A stretch of DNA of 40,473 nucleotides from Chitinophagaceae bacterium (GCA_947381435.1 CANCVE010000030.1:1-40473); one strand, 5' to 3'. Shown: positions 1-7,453, counted from the stretch's first letter. Notes: generated by a model not told the origin, from the letters alone. Numbers and translations are program-made.

Positions 1-408
1 TTCCTTATGCACGTTTGCCTTTACAGTACCGATACCAAATCTGGTTGGTCTTATTATGGCACTAGTAGCATTTGAATTAAATTTGGTTACTTCAACTATA
101 ATTGGGGAAGAAAATGAAAGGATTGAAAAATTAAAAGTCCTTCGTGTATTTGCATCCAATCTGATTCTATTTTTATCAGCATTGTCTGGGCTAAAATAAG
201 TATAGCTCAATTTACCAGCTTTATCCTTTCCATTTTTATAAACCTTTATTCTATAAAACGGTGATATTTTAGAGAAATTCTTATCAGGTTCTGGATATAC
301 ACTTAATGAACTTGTGTTTTTTCTTTGTCCAAAAGAGTAATTATTTGCAACTAACAATTGGAAGATAGTTGTTGATACAAAAAAAGTGAGTATTATATTA
401 ATTTTCAA
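1..408 (-). CDS. Exported protein, N-terminal part, runs off the window (possible GH28/GH49-like N-terminal domain)
   Basis: The minus strand is open from a TTG at 406-408 to the window edge (136 residues, no stop; I translated each codon). No in-frame ATG lies upstream before a stop near 473, so the start is TTG at 408 or another TTG about nine codons upstream. Residues 1-20 form a hydrophobic Sec-type signal (KINIILTFFVSTTIFQLLVA). The mature part is Ser/Asn/Lys-rich and includes FYRIKVYKNGK and IIVEVTKFNSNATSAIIRP. A pattern of VEVTK, then about ten residues, then RPTRFGI resembles the beta-sandwich that precedes the beta-helix in some GH28/GH49 polysaccharide hydrolases. That is a resemblance recalled from memory only; the catalytic part would lie outside the window. 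Confidence 0.6.
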   Translation of the reverse strand, partial: MKINIILTFFVSTTIFQLLVANNYSFGQRKNTSSLSVYPEPDKNFSKISPFYRIKVYKNGKDKAGKLSYTYFSPDNADKNRIRLDANTRRTFNFSILSFSSPIIVEVTKFNSNATSAIIRPTRFGIGTVKANVHKE

Positions 409-566
409 AACGGGAACATATTTTTTATATATCAAAAATAAGCATCTTTTATTACTTGCCGCCTCCTAATATTCTTAGGTTACAATAAAAACATCTCCAA
501 AAAAGGCTAGATTAGTGTATTTGAAATTATGAGACTTAAAAAGGCATTGTTTACGTGTAAATCTTG

Positions 567-602
567 AAAAAAAAAGGGTCACTCTGTAGAAACAGACTGA
601 CC
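567..602 (-). terminator. Intrinsic terminator, minus strand
   Basis: Read on the minus strand, GGTCA and TCTGT pair with ACAGA and TGACC across one C-C mismatch, around a four-base loop. Nine T follow (plus-strand A run 567-575). No protein gene precedes it on this strand within 700 bp, so it probably ends the candidate small RNA at about 750-567. Confidence 0.75.
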
Positions 603-750
603 TCTAACGATTGCTTGCCATATGAAAATTCTTCTTAGTAATTTGAGCCTTTTAAAGTAGCTTAACTTGCTTCGAACTTGGCCTCTCACGATATAAACTT
701 GCTTCTCTAACGATTGCTGCCTTATTTTTTCTACCTTTATTTCTTAATTC
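567..750 (-). ncRNA. Candidate small RNA of about 180 nt
   Basis: A perfect Bacteroidota -7 box, TACTTTTG on the minus strand (756-763), lies about 185 nt upstream of the terminator at 567-602, and the interval has no convincing reading frame. It contains a 14-bp direct repeat, plus-strand CTCTAACGATTGCT at 602-615 and 705-718, with a weaker third relative at 683-692. A short GAGGCC/GGCTC pairing is possible in the middle. The -33 element is not clear. I do not recognise it as 6S RNA, tmRNA or a known riboswitch. The transcript is an inference from promoter plus terminator. Confidence 0.4.
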
Positions 751-776
751 TTACACAAAAGTAACGTCATACTTGC

Positions 777-800
777 ACCATTAAGAACTAACTTAATGGT
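777..800. promoter_or_regulatory. Perfect 9-bp inverted repeat at the small-RNA promoter
   Basis: ACCATTAAG (777-785) and CTTAATGGT (792-800) are perfect inverted repeats with a 6-bp spacer. They lie about 14-37 bp upstream of the TACTTTTG box at 756-763, overlapping where its -33 element should be. This is a geometry expected of a repressor operator. No regulator gene is adjacent. Confidence 0.4.
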
Positions 801-1101
801 ATTTTTATGATAGCAAACCAACATCTGAGCGCCCAAACCCTTATCAATACTAGGTTTCACAAAATGTAGCTTATGATGTCCAACTATCAATTGACAATTA
901 AAAAACTTATTATTGTTCAAGAAAAATACCTACTCAAGCAGCATTATCCTAACATAAACGAAAGTGCAACCGTATGTTCCGTTCTACCAGGTTTTAATTG
1001 AATGCCTCAAGGGGCGCAACGAAAACCTAGATATTAGCTGTAGTGTTTTTTCTTTAGTTCAATTATTGTTTTTCCTATAATTTTCATTTCGTCAAAAGTG
1101 A

Positions 1102-1320
1102 AGTTATTTCCCCAAACAGTGTTCTTCTTATAAAATAAAAGAAAAGAAAAAAAGGTATGATTTTGACCTAAATATTGAGTTGTTAATAGAAAATATTTTA
1201 TTTAAAAATTGTTTTTATTGTGAAACAAAAGAATTTGTGGGATGCGACCGTATTGACAATAACAAAGGACACACAAAAGATAATGTTGTTCCATGCTGTG
1301 TGACTTGTAACACATTTTAG
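1102..1320 (+). pseudogene. HNH endonuclease remnant (zinc-binding core)
   Basis: A frame without a start codon is open from 1102, just after a TGA, to a TAG ending at 1320. It encodes an HNH/treble-clef core with CFYC, then GCDRIDNNKGHTKDNVV, then CCVTC. In HNH nucleases the CxxC pair and the later CxxC bind zinc, and the RIDN-GHTxDNVVPCC stretch holds the catalytic His/Asn region. The helix that normally follows the last CxxCN is missing because a stop comes two codons later. The piece is short, has no ATG and lacks its C-terminal helix, so I call it a decayed remnant. It faces a second HNH-related remnant on the other strand. Confidence 0.65.
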
Positions 1321-1353
1321 AAGCTTTGTCTCTAAGCTTTTGTTTTTTCTAAG

Positions 1354-1794
1354 TCAGTGGCAGAAAGTAATGAACGTTTTGATTTTTTTTCTACCAAAAA
1401 GAATTTCTTCACTTGAATACTCTTTTTGTAGGTAGTAGCGTAGTTTTATTCCATTCACGCTCAGTCTAAATTGAATTGCCCATTCTTTTAATGTTTTTAT
1501 TTCTCCTTTGTATTCAAGTCTAATTGTATTGTCTTTAATATTTGCTGCCACATCTTTGTCAAGCCAAATAAAATTATTTCTCGAAAATGGCTTTGACTTG
1601 TCAATTCTTGAAAAAACTAGATTCTCTTCGCATGTGTCGATTACGTCTTTATAAAATGTTCTATAATCTCTCCATTCTTCATTACAACCAATTTTTATTC
1701 CCTTTAGTGTAAACATAAAACTTCTCCAGCAGTTGTAAACTTTCGGATTTTTTATATCACCAATATAGTCTTTACGATTCTTCCAGATTTTTTA
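1354..1794 (-). pseudogene. Decayed phage-type HNH/AP2-like homing nuclease fragment
   Basis: An ATG-started frame runs 1716-1354 (120 codons), but protein similarity continues upstream in frame to a stop at 1792-1794 (NPKVYNCWRSF precedes the ATG). Phage HNH proteins of this class read Y..W..M, G-I-x-V/I-C-x-x-W-x-D-F/Y, R-I-D, N-F/C-x-W, then a Y-x-G-x-x-x-T/L-x-x-W-A helix module. Here I see GIKIGCNEEWRDYRTFYKDV, FSRIDKSKPFSRNNFIWLD and LKEWAIQFRLSVNGI. Farther upstream, other frames carry pieces typical of the N-terminus (MRKNKGQFEKGK near 1871), which suggests one or two frameshifts. It is probably non-functional, although the 120-codon piece could be expressed. Confidence 0.55.
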
Positions 1795-2218
1795 CAAGAG
1801 ATTTAATTCTTACTTCCTTTTCTTCAGTAGTTTCTTTTTGCCTTTCTCGAATTGTCCTTTGTTTTTTCGCATTTAGATTATTGTCTCATTACATTATGAC
1901 TAGTGTACACTTTTAAGGTTAAAAATCATTTGTATTTTTCTTTCTAAAACCATAAAGTTAGCTAAAAAACTCACCCCTTTTTATGGCTACCAACTCTTTA
2001 ATTCACACATATTTGTTATTAATTTAAAGTTTCTAAATTATCCCGAAACCCTTTACCTGCATCACTATAAAAGCGAAAATAGGATTTTATATTAGTGAGT
2101 AAATTATGGATTGTAACTCGTGCGTATATAATGAATTGTTAGAGCACATACATATTGTATTGTTTTGGGAAGTACTCATTTTAACGCTTTAAACCATCAT
2201 TTCCATAATTACATTTTG
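1795..2218. other. AT-rich intergenic stretch
   Basis: Apart from possible frameshifted N-terminal HNH codons at 1800-1871 on the minus strand, I see no convincing gene, RNA or repeat here. Confidence 0.5.
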
Positions 2219-2884
2219 TTACCATATCATAATAGCCAATACCCTACTAACCGGCCCCCTTTTGCCAGTATTGTTCTCATAGCTACACCTGTAATAACTT
2301 GTTTTACCCACTTCTTTTATATCAAAATGGGTGGAATGGAATGCCTTTGATACATTCTTTCCATTGCCAAAAACAATATCTGCCTCTTTCATATCCGCCT
2401 CCCCAATAAAATTTTCTAGGTACACCCAGTGTCCATGTGGCATCTCCATGCTATTAGGTGTTTTAGGGCTTTGCAGTTTCAATGTCTGGTATAAATGCTC
2501 GTTTTCATCCCCAAGCATCCTTGGCGCAAAGTCTACAATCAATATATCAGTGGTACTATCGTTGCCATGCCCCTTTATATTAAGCACAAGCTTATCATTT
2601 GTTGTCAATACAGAAACAGGCAGATCGAGGTATATGCGCCTAAAACAAATCTCTATTTGACTACGTAATGAAACCTTTTCTTTTTGAGAAAATTTGTTGC
2701 TCAGGTTTTCATCAGCATACACTTTCCAGTTATTATTCCATTTAATAACAAGCCCTAAAGCTTCCTCTAGGTCATCATCCGTTATCCTAAGATGCAATTG
2801 CCAATCAATAATATAAGTAATCACTGTTTGTACATAATTGTTAAAGTCACCATCCTTTGATGGAAATATATGTCTATCGCTCAT
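2219..2884 (-). CDS. Conserved hypothetical protein
   Basis: A 221-residue soluble protein with no signal peptide or membrane segment. The N-terminal half is helical and rich in Trp and acidic residues (W28, W49, W53). A Lys/Arg-rich segment at about 63-85 follows, then a beta-rich half with KGHGNDSTTDILIVDFAPR and EMPHGHWVYLENF. It ends in a basic, aromatic stretch, CSYENNTGKRGPVSRVLAIMIW. I recognise no catalytic motif. The architecture recalls Bacteroidota proteins of about 220 residues of unknown function that often lie next to short-repeat arrays, and this gene too starts 84 bp downstream of a 21-bp palindrome array. Overlapping open frames on the other strand lack any protein-like features. 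Confidence 0.6.
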   Translation of the reverse strand: MSDRHIFPSKDGDFNNYVQTVITYIIDWQLHLRITDDDLEEALGLVIKWNNNWKVYADENLSNKFSQKEKVSLRSQIEICFRRIYLDLPVSVLTTNDKLVLNIKGHGNDSTTDILIVDFAPRMLGDENEHLYQTLKLQSPKTPNSMEMPHGHWVYLENFIGEADMKEADIVFGNGKNVSKAFHSTHFDIKEVGKTSYYRCSYENNTGKRGPVSRVLAIMIW

Positions 2885-2967
2885 TGTGCTTTGTTTTAGG
2901 TATAACCTGAGAGTATAATGTGTTAGCTAGTGGTAATACTTTTGTATTAAAACGATACGAGACAAAA

Positions 2968-3170
2968 CTCACTAGTGAGACAACCAATTCCACTTGTGGG
3001 CAGAACCACGCCACTAGTGAGCATACCAATTCCACTTGTGGGATCGTACGCCCCATATATGGGATTGGTGGCTTCACTAGTGAGATTAGTGTGCTCAACA
3101 GTGAAAAAGACCGGCTCACTAGTGAGCGGTAGCATTCCACAAGTGAGGGTAATGAGTTCACAAGCGAGAT
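2968..3170. repeat. Array of ten palindromes at exact 21-bp spacing
   Basis: Ten palindromic cores, mostly CACTAGTG, CACTTGTG or CACAAGTG flanked by C/G pairs, are centred at 2973.5, 2994.5, 3015.5, 3036.5, 3057.5, 3078.5, 3099.5, 3120.5, 3141.5 and 3162.5, an invariant 21 bp. CTCACTAGTGAG and CCCATATATGGG are perfect 12-bp palindromes. The sequence between the cores is not conserved. Several frames on both strands stay open across the array because 21 is a multiple of three; those frames (up to 149 codons, 3323-2874) are artefacts. The array lies upstream of the 2219-2884 gene. Confidence 0.9.
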
Positions 3171-3550
3171 GATGTTAAATAGCTGTTTTGCTTTATGTAC
3201 TCCTTGCAGTAACTTCATTACTGCAAATACCAACATTATTGCTAAAGCGAGGCAAGGGATTAATTGAAGACAAATATGTGACCAATATGCTATGGGCGCA
3301 ATCATTATGTAAATATACCTCATTATAATGATGGACGGACTTTTATAACTAAAGGCTGATACTGCTTTTCAATACCATGCTTAAAAAAAAGGGTTAAAAT
3401 GAAGTTCATAAAGCTTTATAAAACTTTTAATGAAATTTCACTGATTGATAACAGACAAATAATATTAGCAAAAGCCATCCTCTTCCAATCTAGGAAATAA
3501 AGGCAATACACTTACAACAAGGAATAACTACTGTATGGCAGCGTATCTAC
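3171..3550. other. Intergenic region with no recognised gene
   Basis: AT-rich sequence between the palindrome array and the hairpin at 3551. I see no coding, RNA or repeat signal that I can support. Confidence 0.5.
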
Positions 3551-3624
3551 TTATTAAAATATAAAAGGGTCAAAAGCAATAGGTGATAACCCCCATTGCT
3601 TTTGACCCTTTTATATTTTAATAA
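3551..3624 (-). terminator. Hairpin with perfect 30-bp arms, terminator of the trp-his unit
   Basis: Bases 3551-3580 and 3595-3624 are perfect inverted repeats around a 14-base loop. The GC core is GGGTCAAAAGC/GCTTTTGACCC, flanked by A-rich and T-rich ends, so it can act as an intrinsic terminator in either direction. It starts 8 bp after the stop of the TlpA-like gene (3633), and no plus-strand gene reads into it from the left. Confidence 0.8.
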
Positions 3625-3632
3625 GAAAGCTA

Positions 3633-4700
3633 TTATTTTAGAATGGCTTTCAATTTATCTTGTAACTCCTCGCCTCTTAAGTTCTTTCCTATAATCTTTC
3701 CGGCAGGATCTATCAACATGTTAGCAGGAATACTTTCTATCTTGTACAACTTTCCAGCAGCATTACTCCATTGCTGCAAATCGCTTATTTGTGTCCAAGG
3801 AAGTTTATCATCATTAATGGCTTTAACCCAACTGTCTTTGTCCTTATCAAAAGATACGCCTAATACGGTGAAGTTTTTATCCTTAAACTTGTTGTAAGCG
3901 GCTAATACATTGGGGTTTTCCATGCGACATGGTCTGCACCAACTAGCCCAAAAATCTACCAATACATACTTTCCACGGAAAGAAGAAAGGCTTACAGGCT
4001 TATTTGCTGTGTCATTTTGGGTAAAATCAGTTGCAATACTACCTATCTGACCAATTTTGGCTGCTGAAATCATTCTTTCAATCTCACTAGCAAAAACTAT
4101 TTTTTTAGCAGATGGTTGTAGCACATTGAACTTGGCTTCTAATGCATCGCCTTCGTACAATTTTGCAAACTGATAGAGAATAAAAGTACTTACAGGAGAA
4201 GTAGCATTAGTCTTGATAAAATTATCGGTGAAAGACTTTAAAGCGTTTTTATTTGTCGTAAATACAGCAATCAAACTATCGCGTTTCTTACTAGGTTTTT
4301 CGGCATTAATAGTTGTGATTAGTTTCCCCAACTTATCATTGAGTGGCAAAAATCCTTTTACAAAAGTTTTATACTCCCCTTGAGGCACAGATCCTGTAAA
4401 AACTGCACTCTTCATAGCACCCAATTGTCCAGTAACAGTTACATTTTCGTTACCCAAAAAAAGTTCAGTAGATTCCTGAGTACCTATAAAACTCAATTGG
4501 AAGAAACTTATATCACTCACCTTTCCGCTAATGGTAAACTTGCCGCCCTTGGCATAATCCTGCGCAACCGTATTGCCCTGAATATCTTGCAAAAATACTA
4601 GGGTACTATCTTTTAACCCCTTAACATTTCCTTTTAAAGTATATCCATTTTGGGCTATTGAAACAATTGGCAATAACAGTACTATCAGTAACTTTTTCAT
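3633..4700 (-). CDS. DUF4369/TlpA-like thiol-disulfide oxidoreductase
   Basis: A 355-residue exported thioredoxin-fold protein. Residues 1-16 (MKKLLIVLLLPIVSIA) are a signal peptide. Residues about 20-110 are a beta-rich domain of the DUF4369 type (TLKGNVKGLKDSTLVFLQD). Residues about 225-355 are a TlpA/AhpC-like thioredoxin domain with VLVDFWASWCRPCRMENPN; the redox pair is C255/C258, and GVSFDKDKDSW and SIPANMLIDPAGKI follow. Such proteins reduce or shuffle disulfides in the periplasm, for example in cytochrome maturation. The gene starts 15 bp after hisIE and is followed by the 30-bp-arm terminator, so it looks like the last gene of the trp-his unit. It has no obvious pathway link to histidine. 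Confidence 0.9.
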   Translation of the reverse strand: MKKLLIVLLLPIVSIAQNGYTLKGNVKGLKDSTLVFLQDIQGNTVAQDYAKGGKFTISGKVSDISFFQLSFIGTQESTELFLGNENVTVTGQLGAMKSAVFTGSVPQGEYKTFVKGFLPLNDKLGKLITTINAEKPSKKRDSLIAVFTTNKNALKSFTDNFIKTNATSPVSTFILYQFAKLYEGDALEAKFNVLQPSAKKIVFASEIERMISAAKIGQIGSIATDFTQNDTANKPVSLSSFRGKYVLVDFWASWCRPCRMENPNVLAAYNKFKDKNFTVLGVSFDKDKDSWVKAINDDKLPWTQISDLQQWSNAAGKLYKIESIPANMLIDPAGKIIGKNLRGEELQDKLKAILK

Positions 4701-4715
4701 TCGCTTTTTTTATAT

Positions 4716-5324
4716 TTATTTTTTATGTCTGCTTTGTAATACGTCCAAAACCTCGTGCAATTTATAATCTTTGGCTTTAAGTAACAATAAATAATGAAAT
4801 AATAAGTCTGCGGCTTCTCCTAAAAACAAGTCTTTATCGTTATCTTTTGCTTCAATAACCAATTCTACTGCCTCCTCTCCCACTTTTTGAGCCACTTTAT
4901 TGATGCCTTTTGCCAACATTTTAGCAGTGTACGAAGTTTCTGGAGCGGCTTTACTTCGTTGTTCTATTATTTCTTCCAAGTAAAATAAAAAGTCACTCGA
5001 TTCATTCTTTTCATTCCAACAAGTATCTGCACCGGTATGGCAAACTGGTCCAACGGGATTTGCCTTAATCAATAAAGTATCATTATCGCAATCAATAACA
5101 ATGGATTCTAACAATAAAAAGTTACCACTCTCCTCCCCTTTTGTCCAAAGGCGTTGTTTACTACGGCTATAAAATGTGACTTTACCAATAGATTTAGTTT
5201 CGGCAAGAGCAGCCTCGTTCATAAACCCAAGCATCAACACTTTACTTGTTTTGGCGTCTTGAATAACCGCAGGAACCAATCCATCGGCATACTTTTCGAA
5301 ATCAACTTTTATATCTATACTCAT
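4716..5324 (-). CDS. hisI: Bifunctional phosphoribosyl-AMP cyclohydrolase / phosphoribosyl-ATP pyrophosphatase
   Basis: A 202-residue HisIE fusion catalysing steps 2 and 3 of histidine biosynthesis in the cytoplasm. The cyclohydrolase part covers about residues 5-105: FYSRSKQRLWTKGEESGN, the metal-binding IDCDND (C79, D80, D82), and the zinc cysteines C95 and C102 in CHTGADTC. The pyrophosphohydrolase part covers about residues 112-202, a helical MazG-like fold with KVGEEAVELVIEAK and GEAADLLFHYLLLL. The length matches the bifunctional family. It lies 54 bp downstream of hisF and 15 bp upstream of the thioredoxin gene, so it is co-transcribed with both. HisG, HisD, HisC and HisB are not in this window. 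Confidence 0.95.
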   Translation of the reverse strand: MSIDIKVDFEKYADGLVPAVIQDAKTSKVLMLGFMNEAALAETKSIGKVTFYSRSKQRLWTKGEESGNFLLLESIVIDCDNDTLLIKANPVGPVCHTGADTCWNEKNESSDFLFYLEEIIEQRSKAAPETSYTAKMLAKGINKVAQKVGEEAVELVIEAKDNDKDLFLGEAADLLFHYLLLLKAKDYKLHEVLDVLQSRHKK

Positions 5325-5378
5325 TATTTGCTTTGAAAACCATTAATTAATTGCGCAGACGAAAATATGGTTATGTCT

Positions 5379-6191
5379 TTATATACGCATAAGAATATTT
5401 TGTTCTTTAAGATAACTTTTCAAATCGGGGATACTTATTTCCTTAAAATGAAAGATACTTGCCGCCAAAGCAGCATCTGCTTTGCCTTTCGTAAACACAT
5501 CAACAAAGTGCGGCATTGTTCCACCGCCACCACTTGCAATGATTGGCACGGGCAACAAATCGCTCAAAACACTGGTAATATCCAACGCAAAACCCTGCTT
5601 TGTACCATCATGATTCATGGAAGTAAGTAGTATTTCGCCAGCGCCTAAGTTTACCGCTTGCTTTGCCCAATCAATTGTTTTAGCTTGTGTTTTTATGCGT
5701 CCACCATTAAGGTAAACATACCATTCGCCATCATCCTCCAAACGGGTATCAATAGCCAAAACAACAAATTGGCTACCAAATTCCTTTGCTAATTCATTAA
5801 TTAATTGAGGGTTTCTAAAGGCTGCCGAGTTTATACTTACCTTATCAGCCCCATTTTTCAATAACACAGAAGCATCATCAATAGAACTGACACCACCACC
5901 CACCGTAAACGGAATATTGATGTAACGGGCAATTCTGTTTACTAGTTCGCTCAACGTTTTACGCTTTTCTACGGTTGCTGTAATATCCAAAAATACCAGT
6001 TCATCAGCACCTTGTTCAGCATAAAAAGCACCCAATTCAACCGGGTCGCCAGCATCACGGATGTTCTCAAAGTTCACCCCTTTAACTGTTCTTCCATCAC
6101 GAATATCCAAACAAGGGATGATGCGTTTTGCGAACCCCTCCGCCCCTAAAGGGGAACTTGAAACACCCGAACTATTGATATTTTGTTCCAT
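5379..6191 (-). CDS. hisF: Imidazole glycerol phosphate synthase cyclase subunit HisF
   Basis: A (beta/alpha)8 barrel that uses HisH-derived ammonia to convert PRFAR to imidazole glycerol phosphate and AICAR. Conserved parts are [19 protein letters not shown] (catalytic Asp at D29 in this numbering), [35 protein letters not shown] and IIASGGGGT. At 270 residues it is about 19 longer than usual because the protein begins [19 protein letters not shown] before the normal start region. That stretch is encoded by a CCCCTTTAGGGGCGGAGG element found again in the upstream spacer. No internal ATG, GTG or TTG lies at the canonical start, so the extension is probably translated. The start region is duplicated twice upstream (mini-ORFs at 6234-6272 and 6345-6383). 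Confidence 0.95.
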   Translation of the reverse strand: MEQNINSSGVSSSPLGAEGFAKRIIPCLDIRDGRTVKGVNFENIRDAGDPVELGAFYAEQGADELVFLDITATVEKRKTLSELVNRIARYINIPFTVGGGVSSIDDASVLLKNGADKVSINSAAFRNPQLINELAKEFGSQFVVLAIDTRLEDDGEWYVYLNGGRIKTQAKTIDWAKQAVNLGAGEILLTSMNHDGTKQGFALDITSVLSDLLPVPIIASGGGGTMPHFVDVFTKGKADAALAASIFHFKEISIPDLKSYLKEQNILMRI

Positions 6192-6233
6192 TTTAAATTA
6201 TTAAATTTATGCAACTTCAATTCTGTAAACGAC

Positions 6234-6272
6234 TCAGTTTCCTTTTAGGGACGGAAGGGTATTATCTTCCAT
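6234..6272 (-). other. Mini-ORF in first upstream copy of the hisF start region
   Basis: A 12-codon frame, MEDNTLPSLKGN, starts at an ATG (6272) in the same context as the hisF ATG (AATT-AAAATGGAA). About 40 bp of similar sequence precedes it (GGTCGTTTAC...GAAAGACGTTTAA). It ends in TGA after a TCCCTAAAAGGAAA variant of the element that codes residues 12-17 of HisF. Translation is unproven. Confidence 0.45.
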
Positions 6273-6427
6273 TTTCAATTGTTAAAATTAAACGTCTTTC
6301 ACCCAGTAAACGACCTAGTACCCCTTTAGGGGCGGAGGGGTTACTTAGTTTCCCTTTAGGGACGGAAGGATAATATCTTCCATTTTAAATTCTTTAATTT
6401 AGACATCTTTCACCTAATGAACGACCT
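6238..6427. repeat. Tandem ~80-110-bp duplication with CCTTTAGGG elements
   Basis: 6238-6316 and 6349-6427 are direct repeats (TTTCCYTTTAGGGACGGAAGG, then WATATCTTCCATTTT, then CACC-ARTRAACGACCT). A third, more diverged copy is the hisF 5' end itself, where the CCTTTAGGGG palindrome is read as Pro-Leu-Gly. Another element stands at 6320-6341. Confidence 0.85.
6345..6383 (-). other. Mini-ORF in second upstream copy of the hisF start region
   Basis: A 12-codon frame, MEDIILPSLKGN, starts at an ATG (6383) 111 bp upstream of the first copy's ATG. The surrounding 80 bp (6349-6427) is clearly a duplicate of 6238-6316. An extra 30 bp between the copies carries another CCCCTTTAGGGGCGGAGGGG element (6320-6341). 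Translation is unproven. Confidence 0.45.
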
Positions 6428-6482
6428 ATTTTTTCTTTAAATACGAACGGGTATAAGAAAAAAGAAAATTTTATTCATCAAT

Positions 6483-6650
6483 AAAATGATTTAGTTGATG
6501 AAGTTTTTCATTTACTTAATGAAGTTTTACATTTAGTTGATGAAGTTTTTCATTTACTTAATGAAGTTTTTCATCTACTTAATGAAGTTTTTCAATTACT
6601 TAATGAAGTTTTTCGTTTACTTGATGAAGTTTTTCATTTACTTCATCAAG
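6483..6650. repeat. 21-bp tandem repeat array, eight copies
   Basis: The unit is TTTTTCATTTACTTAATGAAG. Its last base falls at 6503, 6524, 6545, 6566, 6587, 6608, 6629 and 6650, so the period is exactly 21 bp. Each unit carries an interrupted dyad, TTCATT/AATGAA. Variants are GTTGATGAAG and a terminal CTTCATCAAG. It lies between hisA and hisF and would be transcribed. Confidence 0.9.
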
Positions 6651-6667
6651 AAAACAAGCCAATTTTA

Positions 6668-7396
6668 TCAATTAACCGCTATCAATTCCTCCAAAGAAAT
6701 CCTATTTTCATAGATGGCCTTACCAATAATGACTCCTTTGCAGCCAGCCTTTTGCAGCTCATAAACATCATCAATATTTGATACGCCCCCGCTTGCTATT
6801 AGGTGCAACTGAGGAAAGCGCGCTATAATATTTTTATATAAATAAATAGAAGGCCCTTCCAGCTTTCCATCCTTGCTAACATCGGTACAAAATATTTGCT
6901 GCACCCCAAGTTGTAGATAATCTTCGATAAAGTCATAAATATTGATGCCCGTAGTCTCCAACCAACCACCAATGGCAATCATCTCGTCTTTTACATCAGC
7001 TCCCAATAAAAATTTATCAGCACCATAAGCCTGCAACCAACTAACAAAAGTGGGTTTATCCTTTACGGCAATGCTGCCCACTGTGGCATAAGCGGCACCA
7101 GAACTGAACACAATATCCACATCCTCCTGCTTTTTAATGCCCCCGCCAAAATCTATAACCATCTTAGTTTGCGATGCGATGGCTTCCAAAACTTTCCAAT
7201 TCTTAACCGAACCAGCCTTTGCCCCATCTAAATCTACCAGATGCAAACGATGCAATCCTGCATCTTCAAACATTTGGGCAACCTCCAAAGGGTTTTCGTT
7301 ATAAATGGTTTTCTGGGCATAATCACCTTGTGTAAGGCGAACACATTTACCATCTATAATATCTATTGCGGGGATAATCTCTATATGTGAATCCAT
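6668..7396 (-). CDS. hisA: ProFAR isomerase HisA
   Basis: 1-(5-phosphoribosyl)-5-[(5-phosphoribosylamino)methylideneamino]imidazole-4-carboxamide isomerase, the Amadori step that feeds HisF-HisH. The 242-residue (beta/alpha)8 barrel shows IIPAIDIIDGKCVRLTQGDY (catalytic general base D12), HLVDLDGAKAG, MVIDFGGGIKKQEDV, the second catalytic Asp in IFCTDVSKDGKLEGPS, and the phosphate loops LIASGGVSNIDDV and GVIIGKAIYE. TrpF is encoded separately in the same unit, so this is a dedicated HisA rather than a dual PriA. It begins 57 bp after hisH; that gap contains one arm of a CACAAAG-type element. Confidence 0.95.
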   Translation of the reverse strand: MDSHIEIIPAIDIIDGKCVRLTQGDYAQKTIYNENPLEVAQMFEDAGLHRLHLVDLDGAKAGSVKNWKVLEAIASQTKMVIDFGGGIKKQEDVDIVFSSGAAYATVGSIAVKDKPTFVSWLQAYGADKFLLGADVKDEMIAIGGWLETTGINIYDFIEDYLQLGVQQIFCTDVSKDGKLEGPSIYLYKNIIARFPQLHLIASGGVSNIDDVYELQKAGCKGVIIGKAIYENRISLEELIAVN

Positions 7397-7402
7397 ACTG
7401 TT

Positions 7403-7450
7403 TTATTACTTGTGTTCTTGGTGAAACCCTTGTGTACCTTGTGGTTAGCT
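7403..7450. repeat. Single arm of a CACAAAG-type dispersed element (hisH-hisA spacer)
   Basis: TTGTGTTCTTGGTG followed by CTTGTGTACCTTGTGGTTAG matches one arm of the inverted elements at 12261-12347 and 16761-16902, with the same 10-11-bp rhythm of CTTTGTG-like words. Confidence 0.55.
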
Positions 7451-7453
7451 TTT

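Larger units (their letters stand above)
6192..6667. other. Repeat-filled hisA-hisF spacer
   Basis: This 476-bp gap inside the his genes holds two diverged copies of the hisF start region (about 6192-6430), each with a 12-codon open frame, and an eight-copy 21-bp array (6483-6650). I see no promoter or terminator that would clearly separate hisF from hisA. Confidence 0.8.

Noticed and set aside
2968-3170. CRISPR array interpretation of the 21-bp arrays
   Set aside because: Units are 21 bp with no repeat/spacer alternation of 24-40 bp, no leader and no cas genes in the window.
2874-3323. 149-codon minus-strand frame with SLV-type repeats
   Set aside because: The frame exists because the 21-bp palindrome array has no stops in several phases on both strands; it overlaps the start of the 2219-2884 gene and has no family-like core.
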